DNA of 64,000 nt, from contig JAFOFB010000015.1 of NCBI GenBank assembly GCA_017387505.1, positions 287,469 to 351,468 of the forward strand, given 5' to 3'. Under the pieces are notes generated by a model. It saw only the letters and a list, made by a program, of their open reading frames with translations, did no database searches and was not told the DNA's origin. Within the stretch, counting starts at the first letter, position 1, and every line of letters begins with the position of its first letter. Positions 36,284 to 45,655 of the stretch are shown piece by piece. The translations under genes and the position numbers were made by a program. The stretch is from Methanocorpusculum sp. Lineage in GTDB: Archaea > Halobacteriota > Methanomicrobia > Methanomicrobiales > Methanocorpusculaceae.

Positions 36284-37150
36284 TTATTTTTCCAGAGCCT
36301 GCAGGACAAGATTTTTGTATCTCTCATCCATCATCAAGAGTTTCAGGTTCGACACAATCCACGTGTCAATATCTCCAATATCATACCGTGTGCTTTTTGC
36401 GATAACACCAAGATAATCAGTGTACTTAGCTAAAGCATCTGTAAGCTGAATCTCGCCTTTTCTTCCGGGAGCAGTGTGTTCTAAAATCTCGAAAATCTCA
36501 GATGTCAGCACATAGCGACCCATTGCTCCGATGTTTGACGGTGCTTCCTCCGGAGACGGTTTTTCGATGATGTCCATAATCTGATAGACGCGGTCTTCGA
36601 TTAATTTACCGTCAATGATTCCGTAGTCCTTGATTTTGTGTTCCGGAACAACCTCGACACCAATAACCGGCTGCTGATATTTGACAAGCATATCAGCAAG
36701 CTGAGCTGTACATGGCTTCTCTCCTGTATCCGGAAGACAGATAGTGTCACCAAGAAGAACTGCAAATGGTTCATCTCCTACATGCTGCTTTGCACAAAGA
36801 ACGGCATCACCTAATCCGCGCTGCTCCTTCTGTCTGATGTAGTGGATGTTTGCTAAGTCCGAAAGGCGTTCACTTGCTTCCAGAAGTTCGGTGTTTCCGG
36901 AGTTTTGTAGATGCATGTTCAGTTCAGCAGATACATCGAAGTGATCTTCGATAGCACGCTTGTTTCTTCCGGTGATGATTAAGATATCATCACATCCCGA
37001 TGCAACGGCTTCCTCCACCACATACTGGATAACAGGTTTGTCAACAACCGGCACCATCTCCTTTGGCATTGCCTTGGTAATCGGGAAGAAGCGGGTTCCA
37101 AATCCTGCTGCCGGAATAACTGCTTTAGTTACTTTTTCCATTTCAATCAC
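36284..37150 (-). CDS. galU: UTP-glucose-1-phosphate uridylyltransferase
   Basis: 288 residues. The nucleotidyltransferase start PAAGFGTRFFPITKAMPKEM, then KPVIQYVVEE, and LLGDTI with the metal-binding Asp are standard GalU. It makes UDP-glucose from UTP and glucose-1-phosphate. It overlaps the UDP-glucose dehydrogenase gene by four bases, so UDP-glucose synthesis and oxidation are co-expressed. Confidence 0.93.
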   Translation of the reverse strand: MIEMEKVTKAVIPAAGFGTRFFPITKAMPKEMVPVVDKPVIQYVVEEAVASGCDDILIITGRNKRAIEDHFDVSAELNMHLQNSGNTELLEASERLSDLANIHYIRQKEQRGLGDAVLCAKQHVGDEPFAVLLGDTICLPDTGEKPCTAQLADMLVKYQQPVIGVEVVPEHKIKDYGIIDGKLIEDRVYQIMDIIEKPSPEEAPSNIGAMGRYVLTSEIFEILEHTAPGRKGEIQLTDALAKYTDYLGVIAKSTRYDIGDIDTWIVSNLKLLMMDERYKNLVLQALEK

Positions 37151-38415
37151 CAGCAGATTCCTTCCGCATCCGGAATGGATAAGATATGCCGTCCGTCAAT
37201 TACTGCACGTGTCTTCATCAGGTTGAACTCATCATTAAGTTTCGTAAACTCAGGCCACTCGGTCATCACAAGACATCCATCAGCATCAGTGAGGGCTGCG
37301 GCAGCAGAATCAACATACTCTGCATCCGGCAGTAATTTCTGCATGGCATCAGATGCCATCGGATCATAGCAGACCGGCTTTGCGCTAACGGCAAGAAGTT
37401 TTTCGATGACCGGAATACTGCGTGACTCACGGATGTCATCCGTGTTGTCCTTAAAGGCAAGACCGAGAACTGCGATGCGTTTGCCTGAAAGTTCTCCAAT
37501 CTTTTCTTCTAAGAGGGAAATCATTCTAAGCGGCTGGAGGTCATTTACTTTCAGGACTGCATCCAGGAACACCGGCTCTAAGTTTTCCTTTCTGATAATG
37601 TCAGCTAATGCAGAAACATCCTTCGGGAAACAGCTTCCGCCAAAACCAGCACCGGCATTCAGGAACTTTGGAGATACACGGGAATCCATACCAACACCTT
37701 TCATCACTTCATAAACATCCACACCAATCTTCTTACATAGGTTTCCAATTTCATTGGCAAAGGAAATTTTTGCGGCAAGAAGTGCATTGGAGGTGTACTT
37801 AATCATCTCAGCAGCGGTTGGTTCGACATCAAGGATTGGTGCATCAATTCCTGCATACAGATTGTGCATAATTTCTGCAGCACGTGCGTTAGCTGTTCCA
37901 ATCACAATTCTGTCAGGATTCATGAAGTCAAATACTGCTCTTCCCTCACGCAGGAACTCCGGGTTCATGCAGCATCCGAATTTAAGGTCAGGAAGTTTTT
38001 CACGAATGGTTTTGCAGACTACATCCCGCGTAGTTCCAGGCGGCACTGTACTTTTCACTACAACAACAGGATACTCAGAGTGTGCTTTGGCAAGTTCGTC
38101 TGCAATGTTTTCTGCTGCCTGTTTGATGTAGGTTAAGTTTGCAGAACCATCCGGGTTTGGTGGAGTGCCTACAGCGATGAAGACTGCGTCTGCTGTCTGA
38201 ACAGATTCATAGGTGGTTGATGCAGTGAGGTTCTGTCCCACGTGTGACTTTAAGATGTCTTCTAAACCTTCCTCGTAGATAGGAGGTACGGCATTGTTAA
38301 TCGCTTCAACTTTTTCCGGGAAGATTTCAACGATAGTGATATTGTGGCCGAGGGTAGACAGGCATGCTCCGGTAACAAGACCCACATACCCTCCGCCGAT
38401 GATTGTGACGTTCAT
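37147..38415 (-). CDS. ugd: UDP-glucose 6-dehydrogenase
   Basis: 422 residues. NAD-binding GGGYVGLVTG, KSTVPPGT, the catalytic Cys in GFGGSCFPKD (about residue 260) and a C-terminal UDP-binding domain with LGLAFKDNTDDIRES. It oxidises UDP-glucose to UDP-glucuronate. It is first in an operon with galU. UDP-GlcNAc/ManNAc dehydrogenases are close relatives, but galU next to it favours glucose. Confidence 0.9.
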   Translation of the reverse strand: MNVTIIGGGYVGLVTGACLSTLGHNITIVEIFPEKVEAINNAVPPIYEEGLEDILKSHVGQNLTASTTYESVQTADAVFIAVGTPPNPDGSANLTYIKQAAENIADELAKAHSEYPVVVVKSTVPPGTTRDVVCKTIREKLPDLKFGCCMNPEFLREGRAVFDFMNPDRIVIGTANARAAEIMHNLYAGIDAPILDVEPTAAEMIKYTSNALLAAKISFANEIGNLCKKIGVDVYEVMKGVGMDSRVSPKFLNAGAGFGGSCFPKDVSALADIIRKENLEPVFLDAVLKVNDLQPLRMISLLEEKIGELSGKRIAVLGLAFKDNTDDIRESRSIPVIEKLLAVSAKPVCYDPMASDAMQKLLPDAEYVDSAAAALTDADGCLVMTEWPEFTKLNDEFNLMKTRAVIDGRHILSIPDAEGICW

Positions 38416-38580
38416 GATGGTTTTTCCTGCAGGTGAATAGTAGTGTTATATTGGGTGTGGTGTGTATTTAGTGTGTTGGTGAGATTGATGAATGATTGAT
38501 GTGGGTGATTAATTCAGCTTTATCTTTCATATATCTGCGCATAACCTATTTTGTCTCTGAGAACACATACTATCTATAAC

Positions 38581-39567
38581 ATGTCCACTCAGCTGTCAAA
38601 GACTATCCTTGTCACTGGTGCCGCGGGATTCATTGGCTTCCATTTGTCCAAACGTCTTCTGGAATCTGGCATCCGTATCATCGGGTTTGACAATATCAAT
38701 TCATACTATGACCCGTCACTGAAGCATGCTCGTCTTGATATTCTGAATCGGTATCCTGACTTCACCTTCATCAAAGGCGATTTGGCAGACCGTGATGCAG
38801 TTAATGCAATCTTCGGAGAGTATCATCCTGAAATTGTAGTAAACCTAGCAGCACAGGCAGGGGTTCGCTACTCGATTGAGAATCCGCAGGTATATATTGA
38901 AAGCAATGTGGTTGGCTTCTTCAACATCCTGGAAGCATGCCGCCACCATCCGGTAAAACATCTGGTCTATGCGTCCTCCTCATCGGTTTACGGCAATCAA
39001 GAGAAGACACCGTTTTCCACGACTGACTATGTCAGTAAACCGATTAGCCTGTATGCGGCAACAAAGAAGACGAACGAACTGATGGCATACACATACAGTC
39101 ATCTCTATGGCATTCCGGCAACAGGTCTTCGGTTCTTTACAGTCTACGGCCCATATGGACGCCCGGACATGGCATACTTCAGTTTCACAGAAAAAATCAT
39201 GAAGGGTGAGACTATTAAGATTTTCAACAACGGGGATATGTATCGCGACTTCACCTATGTTGATGACATTGTGCAGGGTATTGTAAATCTGCTTGAGCAT
39301 CCGCCTGAAGCTGACGCTGCAGGAGACAGGCATAAAGTGTACAACATTGGAAACAACAATCCGGAAAAACTTATGCACTTCATTGAGGTTCTGGAGAAGT
39401 GTCTTGGCCGAGAGGCAAAGAAGGAGTTTCTGCCGATGCAGCCTGGGGATGTCTATCAGACCTATGCTGATGTGGATGATTTAATCGCGGACTTCGGATT
39501 CAAGCCTGAGACAAGTATTGAGGAGGTGCTTCAGAAGTTTGTGGAGTGGTATAAGGGGTATTATTGA
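38581..39567 (+). CDS. UDP-glucuronate 4-epimerase-like sugar epimerase
   Basis: 328 residues from the ATG at 38581 (an upstream in-frame start is less likely). TGAAGFIGFHL, INSYYDPSLKHARL, LAAQAGVRYSIENP and catalytic Y-x3-K in LYAATKKTNE; RDFTYVDDIV is typical. The sequence resembles CapI/GlaE-type UDP-glucuronate epimerases, making UDP-galacturonate from the product of the neighbouring dehydrogenase. This fits a uronic-acid surface glycan. Confidence 0.87.
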   Translation: MSTQLSKTILVTGAAGFIGFHLSKRLLESGIRIIGFDNINSYYDPSLKHARLDILNRYPDFTFIKGDLADRDAVNAIFGEYHPEIVVNLAAQAGVRYSIENPQVYIESNVVGFFNILEACRHHPVKHLVYASSSSVYGNQEKTPFSTTDYVSKPISLYAATKKTNELMAYTYSHLYGIPATGLRFFTVYGPYGRPDMAYFSFTEKIMKGETIKIFNNGDMYRDFTYVDDIVQGIVNLLEHPPEADAAGDRHKVYNIGNNNPEKLMHFIEVLEKCLGREAKKEFLPMQPGDVYQTYADVDDLIADFGFKPETSIEEVLQKFVEWYKGYY

Positions 39568-39579
39568 GGAGAAATCCTC

Positions 39580-40494
39580 TTATTCTGTTTTTTGCGGGAG
39601 CTGAATCCAGCTTCCGAAGGTGTAGTCCCATTCTTCAGGTTCGAAAGGAGTAAAACCGCTGTAGTGGAAAAATGTGAGTTCTCCAAAATATATTTGCCCG
39701 TTGATATCGTAGAAATCCACTCTTACTTCCGGCAAACCTTCTGAGAGTTTTGCAGCAAGTTCTTTCATCTTATCGAATGATTTTGGTTTTGGGATGTATT
39801 TTGGAGAGTTTGGATGTCCCTGAATAAATGGAAGATGGTTGTACTCTGCATCATAGTAATCGAACTTTGTCTCTCCGCACTGTCTGTCTGTTGCAATAAA
39901 TAATGCTTTGACCTCTCCATTGAAGGCAAAGAATTTGTAATCCTTCAGTTCATAGCCGGATTCATCAACCATATACTTCTCTGCAATAATTTTAGGTTGG
40001 AGATTCTTGTACGGTCACTCGCGTCCGCCAGGATAATAACTCAGTCGTAAGGAGTTAGTGAGATTTCTTTTTGCCTTTGCAAAATCAAACGATGCCTTAT
40101 CTTTGCAGATGACAACACTCCCTGAGTCATGGTTACATTTGAGAACAAACTGCTCCGGCAGTTCATCCAAGTTAATGTCTTCTGCTTTGTCCCATACACC
40201 AAGAAGCGGAATCAGATACTCTTCACCAATTGTGTTTTTGATGTATTCACGGACTGCATACTTATCCACGAGCTCAGTATATTTTGGATTTCTGTCATGG
40301 AGTTTGAGCCACTGAAGCTTCTCGCTGTAGGTCTGCGGGTTTTCAAGATTCAGTTTCTTTTTCATCTGAAGCCGGAAAGCAATTTTTAAGTATCTCTCAT
40401 CGGAAACCCAGTTTAAGAGACCCAAGGAGCCAAGGGCAATCCAGAAAAGTTCTGGATGATGCATGATTTTGATGAATTTTTCTTTGAAGTCCAT
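39580..40494 (-). pseudogene. TupA-like ATP-grasp protein, interrupted by in-frame TGA
   Basis: One continuous frame of about 304 codons broken once, at 40015-40017 (TGA on the - strand). The first part ends SYYPGGRE and the second continues PYKNLQPKIIAEKY and MVDESGYELKDYKFF. In this family the segment normally reads GGREWPYK, so the TGA replaces a tryptophan TGG by one base change. The family is found in polysaccharide clusters. Both halves are otherwise well preserved, so the mutation is recent, or it is a sequence error. Confidence 0.8.
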
Positions 40495-40708
40495 GAAATT
40501 TGAATCCTATTACTAGAGGATACATTTTGTAGACTGTTAGTGATTAATGTTTTGGTCATACTGTCAATATCTATTTTTGTAGGATTTTCTCATTGTGTGA
40601 TATTTTTGAATTTAGTGTTTTTCAGGGTATAAAATCTCTAGATTTCAAACTCAAACCCGCATGTAATACATTCCTCTAGTAATAGGAATCACTTCTAACC
40701 CTTATTCT

Positions 40709-41647
40709 ATGTCCTCTATTCTCCAACTCCCAAAAACCTCATGCTGCGGCTGCAGTGCCTGCTCTCTTTCCTGTCCTATGCAGCTCATCCGCATGACACC
40801 AGATGCTGAAGGCTTCCTCTATCCTGAAATACAATATCCAGAGAGATGCATCCACTGCGACAAATGTGAAAAGGTCTGTCCAATCATAAACGTAGACACA
40901 ATCCAAATCCCAACACATAATCAACAGGTTTACGCAGGTTTTGTCAGAGAGACAACCTACCTCCAAAAATCTGCATCTGGTGGAATTGCGTCTGCAATAT
41001 CGCAGAAAATAATCAACGAAGGCGGTGTGGTATATGGAGTTGCATACATTGATGACTTCACCAAAGCTGAATATAGGAAAGCAGAAACACTCGCAGAACT
41101 CGAAGCATTCCGCAGCTCAAAATACATTCAGGCAGAGAAAGGAACAATCTTTTCTGATGTAAAAGACACGCTCGAAGCTGGCAAAGTGTTCTTAGAGCCG
41201 TTCTATGCAACAGATTACGGAAGAGCATTTGGAATATTCAGCAGACCTTCCTGCTACGAATGTACATACAAAGGAGACAAACGGGTTGCTGATATCACGT
41301 TGGGAGATTATTGGGGATGTACACCAGAAGATATCTTCTACAACCAGTCTGGCGTTTCTGTTATCTTCGTCCATACTGAAAAAGGGGCAGCACTTATTGA
41401 AGGTGTCAGAGATTTAGAGCTCACCGAAACAGAACTTGAACACGCATCAAAAGCCAACCCTATGCTTCAGACCTCAAAGACAAAGAATCCAAGGCGTGAT
41501 GTATTCACTGAAGCCTTAGTCGAAAATGGGCTTTCTGCTGCGTGCAGAAAATCGCAGATGGCAAAGCAGCGGGTTGTTGGGTTCGCGGTGAAATGGTGTC
41601 CTAAGTGGGTGAAGAAGGTGGTGAGGGAGGTTTTATGGGGAAGGTGA
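40709..41647 (+). CDS. F420H2 dehydrogenase/hydrogenase beta-subunit-like Fe-S protein, internally shortened
   Basis: 312 residues. Two [4Fe-4S] motifs at the N terminus (CCGCSACSLSCP and CIHCDKCEKVCP), a segment SASGGIASAIS, and a late SCYECTYKGDKRVADITLGD. Relatives in polysaccharide loci are about 380-400 residues. Here, after DVKDTLEAGK, the usual FSGTPCQ...CHGVPS stretch is absent, and the sequence goes directly to FLEPFYATDYGRAFG. An in-frame deletion of roughly 80-100 residues is likely, so activity is doubtful. The pyruvyltransferase that often follows is missing. Confidence 0.75.
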   Translation: MSSILQLPKTSCCGCSACSLSCPMQLIRMTPDAEGFLYPEIQYPERCIHCDKCEKVCPIINVDTIQIPTHNQQVYAGFVRETTYLQKSASGGIASAISQKIINEGGVVYGVAYIDDFTKAEYRKAETLAELEAFRSSKYIQAEKGTIFSDVKDTLEAGKVFLEPFYATDYGRAFGIFSRPSCYECTYKGDKRVADITLGDYWGCTPEDIFYNQSGVSVIFVHTEKGAALIEGVRDLELTETELEHASKANPMLQTSKTKNPRRDVFTEALVENGLSAACRKSQMAKQRVVGFAVKWCPKWVKKVVREVLWGR

Positions 41648-42011
41648 ATAACTATGGACTTTTGGGATATGGGTCTATGCGGAATTCTTACGCATCGTTA
41701 AAATAGGTGTCTGATAAGTCAGGGTATTTAACATGAGAGTGGCGGAACTGTCTAATCTCTCATTACGCAGTTAGATACTATTACGAAACAACATTGTCGC
41801 ATTTACTTTAATAAGTATATGGGGTGTTCTAACATGTGCTTGTTGTACTGCGTATAAGTTGTCCTGTCATACAAAAAGAATATATTTTGAAAAGCCAATT
41901 GTATATACATATACTTGTATCAATAATTGATATGTATCTTCTTTAATTTCAATGAGGAATCGTATTATGTGTGACGATGAAACAATTGGATAATTTAGTG
42001 TGTATAGATAA
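41648..42011. other. AT-rich intergenic region
   Basis: 364 bases. I find no gene. A 23-codon frame starting at 41635 (including NNYGLLGYGS) overlaps the end of the previous gene and is probably chance or a remnant. The region has several TATA-like sequences (41905-41935) before the next gene, and base composition shifts sharply to AT, marking the left side of the accessory region. Confidence 0.5.
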
Positions 42012-42995
42012 ATGAGTTATTTCAAAAAGAGACTCGAATCTTGGTTCAGTAATTTTACCTGTACCAAAGTATTGTCTTGGAAAAAGGCTCTCATTTCATT
42101 TTTTGTAGGTCTTGTTATAACTCCTGTGGTATCTCTGTTATTAAACATCCAGACAACATTTGTTGGAATTTTTATTTTACTTATCATTTTCCTTGTCTGC
42201 TTCATCTTCTTAACCTCAGTATTTTTCTATAAGATTCTGATAATGCATGATGCATTCATCGATGAAAATCAGATGACGGACTTATACTTTATTAAAAGAA
42301 GTAAGATTGTTGAGATAAATCTTGAGAATCTCAAAAATAAGGAGTGTGTTGTAACTGATCGTTTCTCTGTGAGAAACATGACAGGACAGGATTATGAAGA
42401 CTATGTCTTAAAGTTCTATTCGTCCACTGGAACTTTCTCAGATACATCTCGTTATGTTGTAAATATTAACGGCGATGAACGCCCTCATGAACCACGTTAT
42501 GTCACATTCAATAAATCACAGGTCATTGATACAGCAACAAAAGAAATCATTGCTAATACTCTTGATGCTAAAATCAAATTGAATCTTCCTTCATCTAAAG
42601 TTTGTGATTTCTCTTTGAAAAGACCGTCAAAGACCATGCCAAAACTTTTCAACTTTGATAATAATCGTGTTGATGATACCTGTCTTGAATCTGTGTCTGC
42701 AACAATCACTCACAAAACAAAAAAACTCAAACTAGCATGTTATCTTGACAAGGCAGTAATAGACGCAGGATATACAATCAACCCGCATTGTAATTCATCT
42801 GGTGAATTTATGTTTGAAATAAGGGATGGTGGAAGACAGAATATGAAAAATTACAAAACCATGCTTTCAGATATGCACATCATCCCAAGAAGGAAACAAA
42901 ATGGGCTTGTATGGACAATTCCTAATCCAAGGGTTGGTTATACATACACTTTATCATTCTGTTTATCGAAAGACAAATCTGTTCTTTCAAATTAA
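42012..42995 (+). CDS. Two-helix membrane protein of unknown function
   Basis: 327 residues. Two transmembrane segments near the N terminus (about 27-45 and 50-74), then a cytoplasmic or external domain of about 250 residues rich in Lys, Asn and Ser. I recognise no family or catalytic motif. Codon use is AT-rich, unlike the sugar locus to its left, which suggests transfer. It stands alone, with 364 bases before and 583 after. The 2-TM plus soluble-domain plan is common among defence effectors, but that is only a resemblance. Confidence 0.65.
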   Translation: MSYFKKRLESWFSNFTCTKVLSWKKALISFFVGLVITPVVSLLLNIQTTFVGIFILLIIFLVCFIFLTSVFFYKILIMHDAFIDENQMTDLYFIKRSKIVEINLENLKNKECVVTDRFSVRNMTGQDYEDYVLKFYSSTGTFSDTSRYVVNINGDERPHEPRYVTFNKSQVIDTATKEIIANTLDAKIKLNLPSSKVCDFSLKRPSKTMPKLFNFDNNRVDDTCLESVSATITHKTKKLKLACYLDKAVIDAGYTINPHCNSSGEFMFEIRDGGRQNMKNYKTMLSDMHIIPRRKQNGLVWTIPNPRVGYTYTLSFCLSKDKSVLSN

Positions 42996-43578
42996 TCTTT
43001 TTTTTTATATTATCCCACACAACCAATCATCCATCATCCATCACCCACACCCCATCAAAAAAACAGCACACCAACCGGAGAAACTCTTCCTTTCAAGACT
43101 CATCTCTCCTCCGGAGTCACTCTTCCTGTTGTTTAGATAACAGGATGTAAGTAAACCTCCTTTTTTTGCCCATTCATCCATCAGCATCACAACCTGCGCC
43201 TGCCATCTGCCTCACTATCTCTCTTATTACCATCGATTCCATCTCTATTATCTCCGCTAATTACTCACTACACCCGGCCTATCCAAAAATCTCCAGACAC
43301 TGGTGACAGATGATGGATGATTGTAAATCTAAAATATCATTCAGTCATGATTCCGGTCCGTCATGAAATCTCCAAATCCTCCAAAACATCTATATCTCAT
43401 CAAACCATCATCTCATCCAAGAATAGATATTTTCAGATAAATCACTAATGTAACATTTGAATTCAAAAACCCAAAACAGAATCTCAACACATATATTTAT
43501 CTGAGAATAAATCTCAGTTATATATGCAAATGGTCATACTAACCCACAATAACCCCAACAATACATAAAGGAAAGCCC
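42996..43578. other. Pyrimidine-rich intergenic region
   Basis: 583 bases without a gene. The + strand is strikingly rich in C and T with repeated CATCCATCA-type words. CCGGAG-nn-ACTCTTCCT occurs twice (about 43076 and 43113). Near the right end, a CTGAGA-ATAAA-TCTCAG stem (about 43501-43517) and a GGAAAG ribosome-binding site precede the ATPase gene. Confidence 0.5.
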
Positions 43579-44853
43579 ATGTTAATTCAGTTCAGATTCA
43601 GTAACTACAAATCATTTCGTGATGACACCATACTTGACCTCTCTGCAACAAAAGTCACAGAACATCAGCACCACATAACAGAAATTGGAAAAGAAAAAGT
43701 CCTCAAAACATCTGCAATTTATGGAGCAAATGCCAGTGGGAAAACAAACATTTATGCCGCATTCCAATACATGGCCTACTATGTCCTCCACTCATTTGGA
43801 TTTGGAGGAGACAACACTGCAGACAAAATAAATGAATACAAAAAACCGGAACCATTCCTATTCGATACAGAGTCAAAAAACCGTGATTCCTCATTTGAAG
43901 TATACTTCATCGACAAAAATGACGGGATTACCTACAACTACGGATTCTGTTTAACTAAAGATGGAATCACAGAAGAATGGCTCAACAGAAAAGCAAAAAG
44001 TAGACCGGAATACAGAACAATCTTCTATCGCGAAGAAAACAAAGAATTAAACCTGCAAAAACTTCCAAAAAGATTGCAGGAAAACATCAGAATATCACTA
44101 AACAAAGAAACACTCATTGTATCACTTGGAGCAAAACTCAAAGTAGACATACTTGAAAAAATCTACAACTGGTTTGGTCAGATTACATTCCTCAACTTCG
44201 GAGACCCGATAGAGAATCTACTCCTGTCAAAACAACTACCAGTAGAATTCTCTGAAAAACCAGAGGTTAGAAAAGATGTAGCTTCGTATCTTGCAGCATT
44301 CGATAAAAGTATTGTTGACTTCGCAGTAGAGGAAGTAAATACTTCAGAAGATGACTCAGAAAAACTATTCAAAGTCTGGGCAATCCATAAAACAAATGAC
44401 ACAGGAGATGCAGTAAACCTTCCACTTGGTCTCGAATCTGCCGGAACACAAAAGATGTTTTCTATGTATTCGCCGCTTCAAAGGACGATTGCGAACGGAA
44501 GCATTCTCTTCATTGATGAACTCAATGCCAGACTGCACCCGCTTCTCGTTAGAAACTTCATACAAACATTCCTTGACCCGGAAAGAAATCCAAATAATGC
44601 CCAACTCATCTTCACAACACATGACACAACACAGCTCGAAAACTCGCTTCTCAGAAGAGATGAGATATGGTTCGTTGAAAAAGAAGAAGATGAAACATCA
44701 AAACTCTACTCTCTGGTAGACTTCAAAGGTGAAGACAATGAAAAAATCAGAAAAGATGAGAACTACGCCAAAAACTATCTCCTTGGAAAATATGGAGGAA
44801 TCCCTGATCTGAAAATCATCACAGCCGGAGGGATAAATATCCATGCCGCGTGA
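43579..44853 (+). CDS. AAA15-family ATPase (RloA/AbiLi-like)
   Basis: 424 residues. Starts FRFSNYKSFRDDTILDLSA, with Walker A GANASGKT at 49-56, and late SILFIDELNARLHP as Walker B with the D-loop, and TTHDT as the switch His. This is the SMC/OLD-like ATPase type found in RloAB, AbiL, retron and other defence modules. No TOPRIM domain is fused; it is supplied by the next gene, whose start overlaps by 11 bases. A hairpin and GGAAAG lie upstream. Confidence 0.85.
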   Translation: MLIQFRFSNYKSFRDDTILDLSATKVTEHQHHITEIGKEKVLKTSAIYGANASGKTNIYAAFQYMAYYVLHSFGFGGDNTADKINEYKKPEPFLFDTESKNRDSSFEVYFIDKNDGITYNYGFCLTKDGITEEWLNRKAKSRPEYRTIFYREENKELNLQKLPKRLQENIRISLNKETLIVSLGAKLKVDILEKIYNWFGQITFLNFGDPIENLLLSKQLPVEFSEKPEVRKDVASYLAAFDKSIVDFAVEEVNTSEDDSEKLFKVWAIHKTNDTGDAVNLPLGLESAGTQKMFSMYSPLQRTIANGSILFIDELNARLHPLLVRNFIQTFLDPERNPNNAQLIFTTHDTTQLENSLLRRDEIWFVEKEEDETSKLYSLVDFKGEDNEKIRKDENYAKNYLLGKYGGIPDLKIITAGGINIHAA

Positions 44854-45502
44854 AATACGTAATGCAAAACGGATACCACGTGATGTAAGGACAGGCAGAC
44901 TAAACACAAGAAATACTGAATACTTCCTAATCGTAACTGATGCAAAGCAGACCGAGCAAAATTATATCAAAGTATTCCAAAAATCCCTCCCGCAAAATGC
45001 TCAGCATCGCATATCTATAAAAGTATGTCAGGAAAACAGCCAGAATAAACTCATAGGTGAATGCAAACGCCTGGCAAATATCGATCCAAAATATCAGCGC
45101 CACATCTGGATTTTACTTGACCGTGATGAAGTTCCAGTATTCGACAAAATAATCACTGAAGCAAAGAAAAATGACATAAAAGTTGCATGGTCAAATCCGT
45201 GTATTGAAATCTGGTTCTCGGCATACTTTGAAAATATCAAAACACATACCTCTGCAGAACAGGCAACAGATGCATTCAAAGAACTCTTCAAACAAATGAC
45301 AAATATTCCATACAGGAAAAATGATGACGAAATCTACAAACGATTAACTCAGTTTGGTGATGAAACAAAAGCAATTATGAGAGCAGAACAAAAAAGAAAA
45401 GAACATAATAGTGCTGGAATCAAAAAACCATCAATTATGGTTCCGGCAACAACAGTTGATGAACTCATCTCTGAGATGAGAAATGTTGTAGATGATAAAT
45501 AG
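44843..45502 (+). CDS. RloB-like TOPRIM protein
   Basis: 219 residues. Matches the RloB/AbiLii family: EYFLIVTDAKQTEQNYIKVF near the start, HIWILLDRDEVP in the middle, and NPCIEIWF. TOPRIM nucleases use Glu from an E-G-x-x-T-E motif and a D-x-D; here the first motif reads T-D-A-K-Q-T-E, with the usual Glu-Gly replaced, while DRDE is kept. It is translated with the ATPase. RloAB pairs were first noted in type I restriction loci and a related pair is the phage-abortive AbiL system. Confidence 0.8.
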   Translation: MPREIRNAKRIPRDVRTGRLNTRNTEYFLIVTDAKQTEQNYIKVFQKSLPQNAQHRISIKVCQENSQNKLIGECKRLANIDPKYQRHIWILLDRDEVPVFDKIITEAKKNDIKVAWSNPCIEIWFSAYFENIKTHTSAEQATDAFKELFKQMTNIPYRKNDDEIYKRLTQFGDETKAIMRAEQKRKEHNSAGIKKPSIMVPATTVDELISEMRNVVDDK

Positions 45503-45579
45503 AATCTAAAACAGATTTTCACACCGGCTTTGCTCCAAAATAGAATTACTGTGTTTTTTAAGGCTATAAATCAGTGAGA

Positions 45580-45655
45580 AAAAGCCACAAACCACACAGA
45601 CGCTACTACGGAGCAGCGACGAGTTACTTAGTTTGTGTTGTCTGTGGTTTAATGG
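45580..45655. repeat. Degenerate relative of the 13508 inverted repeat
   Basis: Left arm AAACCACACAGACG and right arm GTCTGTGGTTT enclose about 50 bases. The arms share the ACC-CAGAC character of the perfect 23-bp arms at 13509-13531 and 13676-13698, but the interior does not match. It lies just after the RloB gene. Confidence 0.45.

Noticed and set aside
39580-40494. TGA as a sense codon (changed code or selenocysteine)
   Set aside because: TGA is the normal stop for several genes here, and no selenocysteine insertion element or selenoprotein machinery is visible; a Trp-to-stop change is simpler.
41635-41706. 23-codon frame as the start of a pyruvyltransferase
   Set aside because: Only the NNYG word is suggestive; it is too short and weak to call.
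42996-43578. CRISPR array
   Set aside because: The repeated CATCCATCA words are irregularly spaced and not separated by uniform spacers; no cas genes are present.
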